Shown: positions 42,865 to 51,500 of the stretch, piece after piece | Layout: each line of letters opens with the position of its first letter | How positions within the stretch are numbered: position 1 is the first letter of the stretch | NCBI RefSeq assembly: GCF_002099195.1 | Contig: NZ_NBYX01000001.1 | Location: 287,828 to 351,827, forward strand | Length of the DNA stretch: 64,000 bases | Direction of reading: 5' to 3' | DNA from: Burkholderia puraquae | Lineage (GTDB): Bacteria > Pseudomonadota > Gammaproteobacteria > Burkholderiales > Burkholderiaceae | The notes under the pieces: generated by a model | The model's input: only the letters and a program-made list of their open reading frames with translations | What the model was told of the DNA's origin: nothing | Database searches by the model: none | Translations under genes and position numbers: made by a program

Positions 42865-44802
42865 ATGGCGAATCATCGAACTAACAAAAAGCCGTCTACA
42901 CCTCAACCGAACCTGACGCTGAAGTCAGGCGGTGCGGTGTGCAAAGTCGTACTGCCGAAAGGCCCGCTGCGCATTTACTTCCAAGCCTATCCCGGCATAA
43001 CGGGTGACGTGGCAGACCGTGCGTTAGCGGGTATACCGTACAAGCTGCGTATTCCCGGTCAGCCCGACATCGAAGGCCAGACGGAGCCGAACGGGCAGAT
43101 TCTGCTGCCGGGCCTGCAGCCTGGCCTGACCGGGGAACTCCAGATCCTTGGAACCATGATCCAACTGCGCCCGCGCGACTATAGCGCTGACGAAGCCACC
43201 GACGGCGCAACAGCGATGGGCATACAAGGTGCCAAGCGGCGCCTGATGATCATGGGCTACTACGACAAGCCGTATCGATTCAATGGTCTGAATCAAGTGC
43301 CCGACGACAAGCTGGATCATGTCGAGATCGAGAATGCGATTCTGCAATTCCAGGTGGACAGCGGGATGGTGCCCAACGGGGAAATCGAACGCCATGAGAT
43401 TGTCGGTGACAGTATCGATACGAGCCAGCAATATGGTTTTCACCGTGATTTGTCCAGTTCGACGATCAAGCGGTTTCATCCCGACTTCGTCGTGAATCTG
43501 GCGACAGGCGGCGGCGAGGCCCCGCCGGGTACGATGATTCCATGCGCCGTACCGCCATCAACGCCAGCCGGAGGGAAATCGCTAGCCAAAGCCGGTCCGG
43601 CAGCAGCACCTCAGCCGCTCATGCGCGAGATCTACCACGGGCACCGATTCGTTCCGGTTCGCTTTGTTCGCCAGGATCCCGGGCAATTCAATCCACTGCA
43701 ACCGGAACTGGACGAGCGAGGTTTTGTGGATGGTCGTGCCGGGCCTGTGGTGAGCCTGATGGCAGGGGAAACCATTCAGGTGCGGATGGTACGCGTACAT
43801 GTCGCGGTTGGTGCGCCGCTGTTTCTCAAGAGTAGCGATGAAGCAGTGGTGAAGGTTCGCCAGCTTGTGGACGATGTTGTTGAATTGTTAGGCGTAGGAG
43901 GGGGCGGCAAGGTCGCGGCGCCCAATACAGCGGCCATTGAGGTTCGCTATGGCAGCCCTGACGGTTTGGTCTTGCACCGGTTGCATGTGGAAGTCTACGA
44001 CCCTATCGAGGTGGCGGTGGCAGTTCATCTGGTCGCCATCGGGCAGAAGGGGCATCCTGAAATTCCGCGTGTCCCCCCGTCGCTGCAGCGCTCGAAGATC
44101 GAGCCGATCTTCGACAGCATCAACGACATTTGGCGCGCAGCCGGTGTTCGCTTTCAGGTCACACAATGGCTTGACGACACCATTGATTTGAATCAAGCGG
44201 GGGTGATGACCGTCCAAGGGGCTATCAACGAGTTCACCGATGTGACCGGTTTGAATCGTAAGGCCGGCCATCTGAATATGTACGTCGTGAACGCCATGAT
44301 TGGCGGCGGTATCGGTTGGGGGGCGAAGAATACGGCATTGGTGGCTGCTGAGCAGATGCATGGCGGCCATTCGTCTACACACGATGAATTGGTGCAGACC
44401 TTCGCTCATGAAATCGGCCATTTCCTGGGGTTGTGGCACCCCGGCACGGCACATTCGCAAGGCGATAACCTGCCATTTCCGCCTCAACATCCGGAAGACC
44501 ATGCCATGCAGGACTACTGGTCCCGTCGTAGTTTGATGTATGTCTACACCAGTCTAGGAAATATCGATCCGCTAGCACCGAACGTTAGGCAGCGCGGCCG
44601 TCAGATCAACATTGGAAACGGGTGGCTTGTAGGCGGAAAAATGCTCTGCTGCAAGGTGGTGCCGAAGATCATTTCCTCGGCTAACTTTTCCGAGATCGTA
44701 ACTGCACGCGGCGTCGCGATGCTCAATCAGGTCATTCAAACAAGGACGACAGCATGGAACTCACGAAGCAATACCGAAACTGGAAATGGTTTGTTTGCTT
44801 GA
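42865..44802 (+). CDS. putative T6SS effector with metzincin peptidase domain
   Basis: A 645-residue protein encoded 7 bp after vgrG. Residues about 20-95 resemble a transthyretin-like beta-domain (YKLRIPGQPDIEGQTEPNGQILLPGL). Residues about 122-175 resemble a peptidoglycan-binding fold (MGYYDKPYR...IENAILQFQVDSGMVPNGEI). The C-terminal part holds a metzincin zinc site, HEIGHFLGLWH, with His515, Glu516, His519 and His525, and a Met-turn at Met558 (SLMY). No signal peptide, as expected for T6SS cargo. The next two genes encode exported paralogues that overlap its 3' end by 49 bp, the layout of effector and periplasmic immunity. The natural substrate is unknown. Confidence 0.8.
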   Translation: MANHRTNKKPSTPQPNLTLKSGGAVCKVVLPKGPLRIYFQAYPGITGDVADRALAGIPYKLRIPGQPDIEGQTEPNGQILLPGLQPGLTGELQILGTMIQLRPRDYSADEATDGATAMGIQGAKRRLMIMGYYDKPYRFNGLNQVPDDKLDHVEIENAILQFQVDSGMVPNGEIERHEIVGDSIDTSQQYGFHRDLSSSTIKRFHPDFVVNLATGGGEAPPGTMIPCAVPPSTPAGGKSLAKAGPAAAPQPLMREIYHGHRFVPVRFVRQDPGQFNPLQPELDERGFVDGRAGPVVSLMAGETIQVRMVRVHVAVGAPLFLKSSDEAVVKVRQLVDDVVELLGVGGGGKVAAPNTAAIEVRYGSPDGLVLHRLHVEVYDPIEVAVAVHLVAIGQKGHPEIPRVPPSLQRSKIEPIFDSINDIWRAAGVRFQVTQWLDDTIDLNQAGVMTVQGAINEFTDVTGLNRKAGHLNMYVVNAMIGGGIGWGAKNTALVAAEQMHGGHSSTHDELVQTFAHEIGHFLGLWHPGTAHSQGDNLPFPPQHPEDHAMQDYWSRRSLMYVYTSLGNIDPLAPNVRQRGRQINIGNGWLVGGKMLCCKVVPKIISSANFSEIVTARGVAMLNQVIQTRTTAWNSRSNTETGNGLFA

Positions 44803-45728
44803 TTCTGTCGCTGGGAGCGGTGGGTGTTGCAATTGCTCAAGGTGTTCCGGCGTCAACTACATCTGTCTTGGAGAGTAAGACCATGGCGACATTAGAAAAC
44901 CTGATCAAGCAAGAGAAATGGGATGACGCACTGCAGTACTGCCACAACCATAAGGATGCGGCCATTCCCGAAATCAATGCCGTGCTGGCCACGCCTCGAT
45001 TAAATGGCACACTTGAGAATTTCATGTATCACTGTCTGCGCCAGATTCGCACGGCTGGAGCGGCTGTCCGATTGGCAGAGGGATTCAATCGAGGTGGCCG
45101 AGAAAATGCGTATGGCCTTATCGAGAACCCGCGCCCGGAGGCCTACCCCATCCTCAAGGCACGCTTGAAGTCGCCGAAGGATGAGAGGGATAAAGATCTT
45201 CTGCTGACTATGGCGCAGATGGATGTGCCCGTTGAGCAGCGCGTTGCGGACGTCAAGCCGTATCTGCATGCAAAAGACCTAGATGCCCGTCAGGGAGCAA
45301 TTCTCGGATTGGCTCTGCTGGGCGATCCAGGGAGCACGGAGCGCATGGCCTATGAGCTCGGCACGAAATACCCGCAAGCCAAGTCAAACTTCTTGCGTGT
45401 TTTCTACGATTTCCGAGCCTGGCGCATCCCAAAATTCGTACCGGCACTGATCCCCGTGCTTAATGACCCGATGCCACTCAATGACATCGGTATTCGCATG
45501 TACCTGCCTGGAGGCGGCGAGCAATCCACGACGCCTGACGAAGAGCGCTATTGCCGTGCTCGTGACTATGCGCTGAACATTATTGTGAAGACGCTCAATC
45601 TCGACCTGCCTTTCAAGATCAAGGATCAGACCACGTACACGAAGGAACAACGTGACTTGGTCAAGCAGAAGCTGCGGGACCGTGGCTACACCGTGACGGA
45701 CGAGCCATATCCGGCCACATCTGATTGA
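44754..45728 (+). CDS. putative periplasmic immunity protein, copy 1
   Basis: A 324-residue protein with an N-terminal signal peptide (WFVCLILSLGAVGVAIAQG; cleavage predicted after AIA or AQ). The mature part is helical and HEAT-like (AYGLIENPRPEAYPILKARLK, RVADVKPYLHAKDLDARQGAILGLALLGDPG). The gene starts inside the effector's last 16 codons, in another frame. Location and export suggest it protects the producer's periplasm from the metallopeptidase; no annotated family is recognised. It is about 80 percent identical by eye to the next gene, with longer identical stretches in the C-terminal two thirds. Confidence 0.7.
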   Translation: MELTKQYRNWKWFVCLILSLGAVGVAIAQGVPASTTSVLESKTMATLENLIKQEKWDDALQYCHNHKDAAIPEINAVLATPRLNGTLENFMYHCLRQIRTAGAAVRLAEGFNRGGRENAYGLIENPRPEAYPILKARLKSPKDERDKDLLLTMAQMDVPVEQRVADVKPYLHAKDLDARQGAILGLALLGDPGSTERMAYELGTKYPQAKSNFLRVFYDFRAWRIPKFVPALIPVLNDPMPLNDIGIRMYLPGGGEQSTTPDEERYCRARDYALNIIVKTLNLDLPFKIKDQTTYTKEQRDLVKQKLRDRGYTVTDEPYPATSD

Positions 45729-45768
45729 GAAAATTTTCCGATCAGATCATTCCAACAAGTCCAATGAC

Positions 45769-46743
45769 ATGAAATTCACGAATCGACGCCAGAACTGGAA
45801 ATGGCTTGTTTGCCTAAGTCTGTCGCTGGGAGCGGTGGGTGTTGCAATTGCTCAAGGCGTTCCAACGTCAACTACATCTGTCACGGAGAGAGAGGCCGTG
45901 ACGACATTGGCAAGCCTGATCAAGCAAGGGAAATGGGATGACGCACTGCGATATTGTCAAAACCATAAGGACGCAGCCATTCCAGAAATCAATATGGTTC
46001 TTGATACAAAAAACCTGGATTCCGCGACGGCGAATTTCATGTATCACTGCTTGCGTCAGATTCGCACGTCGGCGTCCGCGATGCTGATGGCAAAGGATTT
46101 TCACGGTGGCTGGCGAGAAACCGTATACGGACTTATAGAGAATCCGCGCCCGGAAGCCTATCCCATCCTCAGGGCACGCTTGAAGCCGCTGCAGGATGAG
46201 AGGGATAAAGATCTTCTGCTGACTATGGCGCAGATGGATGTGCCCGTTGAGCAGCGCGTTGCGGACATCAAGCCGTATCTGCAGGCAAAGGGCCTAAACG
46301 CCCGTCAGGGGGCAATTCTCGGATTGGCTCTGCTGGGCGATCCAGGGAGCACGGAGCGCATGGCCTATGAGCTCGGCACGAAATACCCGCAAGCCAAGTC
46401 AAACTTCTTGCGTGTCTTCTACGACTTCCAGGCTTGGCGTATCCCGAAGTTTGTACCGGTACTGATCCCCGTGCTTAATGATCCGATGCCGCTCGACGAC
46501 ATCGGAATTCGCATGTATTTGCCTAGGGGCGGTGAGCAGTCCATGACACCGGACGAAGAGCGCTATTGCCGTGCTCGTGATTACGCGCTCAACATCATTG
46601 CCAAGACGCTCAATCTCGACCTGCCTTTCAAGATCAAGGATCAGACCACGTACACGAAGGAACAACGTGACCTGGTCAAGGAGAAACTGCGTGACCGCGG
46701 CTACACCGTGACGGACGAGCCGTATCCAGTCACATCTGATTGA
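45769..46743 (+). CDS. putative periplasmic immunity protein, copy 2
   Basis: A 324-residue paralogue of the previous gene and exactly the same length. Signal peptide WLVCLSLSLGAVGVAIAQG. Divergence is concentrated in the N-terminal 110 residues of the mature protein (for example NMVLDTKNLDSATANFMYHC against NAVLATPRLNGTLENFMYHC); the remainder is nearly identical. The 40-bp spacer before it is repeated before the third, broken copy. Duplicated immunity genes may give dose or protection against variant effectors. Confidence 0.7.
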   Translation: MKFTNRRQNWKWLVCLSLSLGAVGVAIAQGVPTSTTSVTEREAVTTLASLIKQGKWDDALRYCQNHKDAAIPEINMVLDTKNLDSATANFMYHCLRQIRTSASAMLMAKDFHGGWRETVYGLIENPRPEAYPILRARLKPLQDERDKDLLLTMAQMDVPVEQRVADIKPYLQAKGLNARQGAILGLALLGDPGSTERMAYELGTKYPQAKSNFLRVFYDFQAWRIPKFVPVLIPVLNDPMPLDDIGIRMYLPRGGEQSMTPDEERYCRARDYALNIIAKTLNLDLPFKIKDQTTYTKEQRDLVKEKLRDRGYTVTDEPYPVTSD

Positions 46744-46783
46744 GCGAATTTTCCGGTCAGGCCATTCCAACAACGCGAACAGC

Positions 46784-46850
46784 ATGAGATTTACAAATTG
46801 ACACCTAAACTGCCGATGGCTCGTTTGTCTGGTCCTGATGCTTTGCGAGA
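46784..46850 (+). pseudogene. remnant of a third immunity-gene copy
   Basis: ATG 46784 opens MRFTN-stop-HLNCRWLVCLVLMLCE, which aligns codon for codon with MKFTNRRQNWKWLVCLSLSLGA of copy 2. CGA has become TGA at codon 6. The preceding spacer (TTTTCCGGTCAGGCCATTCC, 46750-46769) also matches the spacer before copy 2. Homology stops after about 22 codons, 33 bp before the PAAR gene. Confidence 0.8.
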
Positions 46851-46883
46851 GCCGTCGCTGCAAAAAAATCGAGAGAACATTTC

Positions 46884-47132
46884 ATGATCAATTTCATTCG
46901 CCTTGGCGACGCGACTGATCATGGCGGCAGGGTAATAACCGCGTCCTATACGGCTGACTACGACAGCATTCCGCTTGCCAGAAAGGGAGATTTAATCGAA
47001 TGTCCGCAGCATCCTGACGTGCAGCCGAACGTGATCGAGGAAGGTGACGAATACATGCTCGACGAAGGTCGCCCTCTTGCTCGCGCTGGGCATCGCGGCA
47101 CATGTGGTTGCCATCTTATTTCGAGTTTATAG
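46884..47132 (+). CDS. PAAR-domain spike-tip protein
   Basis: An 82-residue PAAR protein: FIRLGDATDHGGRVI start, LARKGDLIECPQHP, VIEEGDEYMLDEGRPLARAGHRGTCGCHLISS. The conserved His/Cys residues (His16, Cys40, His42, Cys74 or Cys76) can bind the tip zinc. It sharpens the VgrG spike and can link cargo. It is a bare PAAR with no toxin extension and closes the vgrG-effector-immunity cassette. Confidence 0.93.
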   Translation: MINFIRLGDATDHGGRVITASYTADYDSIPLARKGDLIECPQHPDVQPNVIEEGDEYMLDEGRPLARAGHRGTCGCHLISSL

Positions 47133-47332
47133 CGAGGTTACGCGACAACACCGGAATCTGCGCGTCTGCAGTGGCTGTTCGTTCGCTGCATGCCGATACG
47201 GTAGTGCGCGAACGTGGCGATGAAATTTTCGAACACGATGAGCGCGTCCATTAGTGGAAGACGAAATGACGCCCTGTGTGGCATTGAAGCCAGACAGCGG
47301 CATTTGGGAGGGAAAAACATGAAGGAACAGGC
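47133..47332. other. gap between PAAR and tssL
   Basis: No supported gene. Two short frames (for example plus strand to TAG near 47255) have no family resemblance. It may be debris at the right edge of the exchangeable cargo cassette. Confidence 0.4.
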
Positions 47333-48571
47333 GTGGTGACGAACGGAGCGGACACACTGGAGAATCCAGGAGAACTGGAGAGGCCGATCCATTCCGGAGA
47401 AAGCTCGGAACACAGGCTGTGTCTCATCCTGTCGGCGACGAACCCGCTGCTCGAGGCGTCGCGCGTGCTGCTGCGGGCACTTGCGGACATGCCCGATTCA
47501 CTGTCTTCCATTGCGGTGGAGCGGCTGCAGGAATTGCTGGAGCACGAAGTCACAGAGTTCGAAAAACTCTGCGTGCAGGCAAATGTTCGGCGCGATCATA
47601 TGATCGGGGCCAGCTATTGCCTCTGCACGGCACTTGATGAGGCGGCGATGCAGACAGCTTGGGCGCAGGATCAATCGCGTGTGGCGATATGGGTGCAGTC
47701 GAGCCTCGCATCGACATATCATCGGGACGTCGACGGCGGCGACAAGGTCTATCTATTGATCGGCCGGTTGCTGGAGGATCCCGATGAGCATCGAGACTTG
47801 CTGCAAGTGATCTACCGCATTCTCAGTCTCGGTTTCCAAGGCCGCTACCGGGACATGACCGACGGCAAGCGCAAGCACGATGCGATTCGCCAGCGGCTCT
47901 ATAACGTGATCACGTCGCAGCGCGATCCCGTGCCGCTGACGCTATCGCCTCGCTGGCAATCGGCCGCGACTGGCAAGCGTCTGTCATTCACCGATTTTCC
48001 GGTATGGATCACCGTCACGGTCCTGTCGGTCATCCTGCTCGGGCTGTTCGGATGGTTCAAGTACGAACTGTTCAGCCGCAGCGCGGACGTCCAGAAGCAG
48101 ATTGCCGACATCGTCCGCATGACGCCGCCGCCTGCACCGCCTCCACAACTGCACCTCAAACAGTTGCTCAAGGACGAAATCGCGGCCGGCACGGTAAGTG
48201 TCGACGAGGATGCCCGCCACAGCGCCGTCACGTTCCGCGGCGACGCGATGTTCAAGCCCGGCGGCGCCTCGGTTCGGGTATCGATGAATCCGCTCATTTC
48301 AAAGATCGCCGCAGAGATCGCCAAGGTACCGGGCAAGGTAACGATCATCGGCTACACGGACAACGTGCCGATTCGCAGCCGACATTTCGCATCGAATCAG
48401 ATGCTGTCGGAAGAACGCGCCACCCAGGTCATGCAGATGCTGCAAACCGCCGGGGTGCCAGCGAACCGGCTCGAAGCCGTCGGCAAGGGCGATGCCGATC
48501 CGGTCGGCGACAACCGCACCGCGCAGGGGCGCGCACAAAACCGGCGCGTCGAGATCGACGTCGCACGCTAA
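47333..48571 (+). CDS. tssL: T6SS inner-membrane protein TssL with OmpA domain (first copy)
   Basis: A 412-residue TssL. The DotU-like cytoplasmic domain (about 30-210; NPLLEASRVLLRALADMP, ASYCLCTALDEAAMQTAW, YRILSLGFQGRYR) precedes one TM helix (FPVWITVTVLSVILLGLFGWF, about 222-242) and a periplasmic OmpA-like peptidoglycan-binding domain (about 300-410; IIGYTDNVPIRS, GRAQNRRVEI). It forms the membrane complex with TssJ and TssM. The GTG at 47333 (GTG 47336 possible) follows AAGGA. A second, related tssL follows tssM. Confidence 0.93.
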   Translation: MVTNGADTLENPGELERPIHSGESSEHRLCLILSATNPLLEASRVLLRALADMPDSLSSIAVERLQELLEHEVTEFEKLCVQANVRRDHMIGASYCLCTALDEAAMQTAWAQDQSRVAIWVQSSLASTYHRDVDGGDKVYLLIGRLLEDPDEHRDLLQVIYRILSLGFQGRYRDMTDGKRKHDAIRQRLYNVITSQRDPVPLTLSPRWQSAATGKRLSFTDFPVWITVTVLSVILLGLFGWFKYELFSRSADVQKQIADIVRMTPPPAPPPQLHLKQLLKDEIAAGTVSVDEDARHSAVTFRGDAMFKPGGASVRVSMNPLISKIAAEIAKVPGKVTIIGYTDNVPIRSRHFASNQMLSEERATQVMQMLQTAGVPANRLEAVGKGDADPVGDNRTAQGRAQNRRVEIDVAR

Positions 48572-48596
48572 GCCAGATCCGTTTCCGGAATAACAC

Positions 48597-51500
48597 ATGA
48601 AGAAGTTCCAGTTCCTGTCGTTTCTGGCTTCGCGCCAGTTCCTCGCGCTCCTCGCACTGATCGTCGTTTCACTCGTGATCTGGTTCGTCGGCCCGTTTTT
48701 CGCATTCGGCGGGCTCAAGCCGCTCGCCGGCGCCGGCATCCGCGTGCTGCTGATCGCGCTGTTGCTCGCCGGTGTGCTGCTCTGGCTCGCGGGCGTGTCG
48801 ACGAGCGTCGTGTTTATCGCGTTGCTGTGCCTGCTGATCTGGTATGCGGCGCCGCTGCTGTCGCTCGGCCATACGGTGCCGTTCGAGCCCGTGTCGGCCC
48901 GGCTCACCGCGATCGCACTGATCGTGGCCGCTTTTATCCTCTTCTGGATCGTCCGCGTGTGGCAAAAAATGCGCGAAGACGATGCGTTCATGAAGAAGAT
49001 GCTACGCATGAATCGCCGTAAGGATGAATCGCCTGCCGCACCCCGCTTGCGAAAAATCGAAGGGATCGTGACGAGCGCGCTCGCGCGCCTCAAATCGATG
49101 CGTACCGGCGCACGCGGACTTGGCAAACTGTTCCAGGGGAAGCGCTATTTGTACGAGCTGCCTTGGTACCTCACGCTCGGTTCGCAAGGGTCCGGCAAGA
49201 CCAGCGTACTGATGAACGGCGGGTTGGCGTTTCCCGTTGCCGAGCAGATGCAGCGTGCGGTCGGGACGCCTGCCGGTGACGCCGCCTCGGTGTACTGGTG
49301 GCTGACCAATGACGCGGTGTTGATCGACACGGCTGGTTACTACACGCGTCATGGCATGTCGACGGCCGAAGACATTGATCCCCCCGTTCCGGAAGCGGGA
49401 AAGCCGGCTGCCGGTGTTCCGGTCAAGGACGGCGCCAATGCCCAGCCTGATGTGGGAGGCACTGCAAACGATGCGAAGCAAGACGACGCGCCTCAATCGA
49501 AATCCGCGACCCCGCCGGTAGCCAGCAGCCATGTCGTTCCACCTGGAGAAGGCAAACGCGAACGTCGACAGAAGGTCGATCATGCGGAATGGCTGGGATT
49601 TCTGGGCATGCTGCGCCGGTATCGGCCTCGCGCGCCGATCAACGGCGCGTTGCTGACGATCGATCTTGCCACATTGGCAAGCGCCGACGAACAGGCGCGT
49701 GTGGCGGAGGCTGCCGCATTGCGCGCGCGGCTGGCGGAACTGAGGCAGGAGCTGGGTATTCGTTTTCCTGTTTATGTGATGGTCACGAAGATGGATCGTC
49801 TGACAGGTTTCGCCGAGTATTTCGGAGCGCTGACAGCCGAGGGGAGGGCGCAGGCATGGGGCTTCACGCTTCCGTATGGCAAGGAAACGGTTGCGAAGGA
49901 GGGGTTGCGCGCCCGCTGCCACGCGGAACTTGCTGAACTCGCTCAACGGCTCAGCGGTTCGATCGAAACGCATTTGCAGGATGAGTACGATTCGCGCAAG
50001 CGCCGATCGCTTGCAGCGCTGCCCGAGGAGTTTTCTGCGCTGCTCGGACCGCTGCTTGATCTGATCGACCGCGTGTTTCTCGATTCACGATACGACGATA
50101 CCCAGCTCCATTCGACGTTGCGCGGCGTGTATTTCACGAGTGCGCGGCAGCGGGATGGCGAGGTCGTTGTCGAGCGCGGTACGGTCGTTCAACGTCTTCT
50201 GTCGACCCACGGCCGTGCTCCCGATTCGCCGGCGCGTGCCGAGGGCAATCAAGGCTTCTTCCTGCACGACCTCCTGACTCGCGTTGTGTTCCCGGAAGCG
50301 CACTTGGTGAGCCCCAACCTGCGCTGGGAATATCGTTTTCGCCTCTCGCGCCTGATCGGCCACACATTGGCGCTGTTGTTGTTCGTGTGGCTGGCAATCG
50401 GACTCCGCGCGAGCTTCGGCCACAACAACGGCTATCTCGATGCGGTTGGCCACAAGGTGCAGGCGCTTACGGCTCGCGTCACCCAGCTCTACAAGGAACC
50501 CAAACCGGAGGCCGTGCCGGACACGCTGACCGACGCGCGCGATCTGCCGGCCTTCCCCGGCCTGGACCTGTCGAGCCCGGATATTACGTGGCGCTATGGC
50601 CTCTATACGCCAGGGGACATTGCCACCGAGAGCCGCCATGCGTATGACGTGCTCGAGGACAACCTGCTGCTGCCGCAGATCGTGCACCGCCTGGAAGACG
50701 TCATGTCCGGAGCGATCGCCGGTAAGGACCCGAAGGCCGCCTACGATGCGCTGCGCGTCTACCTGATGCTGTACGACAAGCCGAAGTTCAACGCAGATGA
50801 CGTCAAGGCCTGGGTACTCGACGACTGGGCGAAGACCGACAGTGCGGCGGTTTTCGGTGGAAGGGCGTCGATGATCGACCATGTGCAGCAGCTTTTCTCC
50901 GGAGCGCGCGTGGTGCAGTCGCCGCTGATCCGCAACGATGCGCTGGTGCAGCAGGCGCGCGCGTTTCTCGACGGCAGCAACGCAACCGATCGCCTTTATC
51001 AGCGCGCGAAGGCGGCCATGCTCAAGGAGGCACCCGACGAATTTACGCTCCTGCGCGCGGTCGGCCCGCAGGCCGGCACGGTGTTCACGCGGGCGAGTGA
51101 CGCGCCGTTGTCGCGCGGCGTGTCGGGGCTCTTCACGTTCGAAGGCTATCGGAACCTGTTCGACAAGCGATTGCCGGAATTCGTGCAAATCGCGCGAGAC
51201 GACGATGCGTGGGTGATGGGGCGCTCGTATCTGGCGGGTTCGTCGGATTCGGCTCAAAAAAAAACGGCTGAGATTGGGAGCGGCGCGACCGGTGCGGACG
51301 ACGCGTTGACCGACGCGGTCCGCCGCGAATACCTGATGGAATATGCGCAGCAGTGGGACGCGTTTCTCGACGACATCCGGACCGTGAGCGGTACGAGCCT
51401 TGCATTCAATCTGAAGGTGCTGCGCGGCTTCGCGGCGCCCGATTCGCCGCTGGTGCGGCTTGCCCGCGCAGCCGTTCACGAGACGACGCTCACACAGCCG

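Noticed and set aside
47140-47260. Short frames between PAAR and tssL as a gene or transposase remnant
   Set aside because: No similarity to a known family could be seen, and they are under 40 codons without ribosome binding sites.
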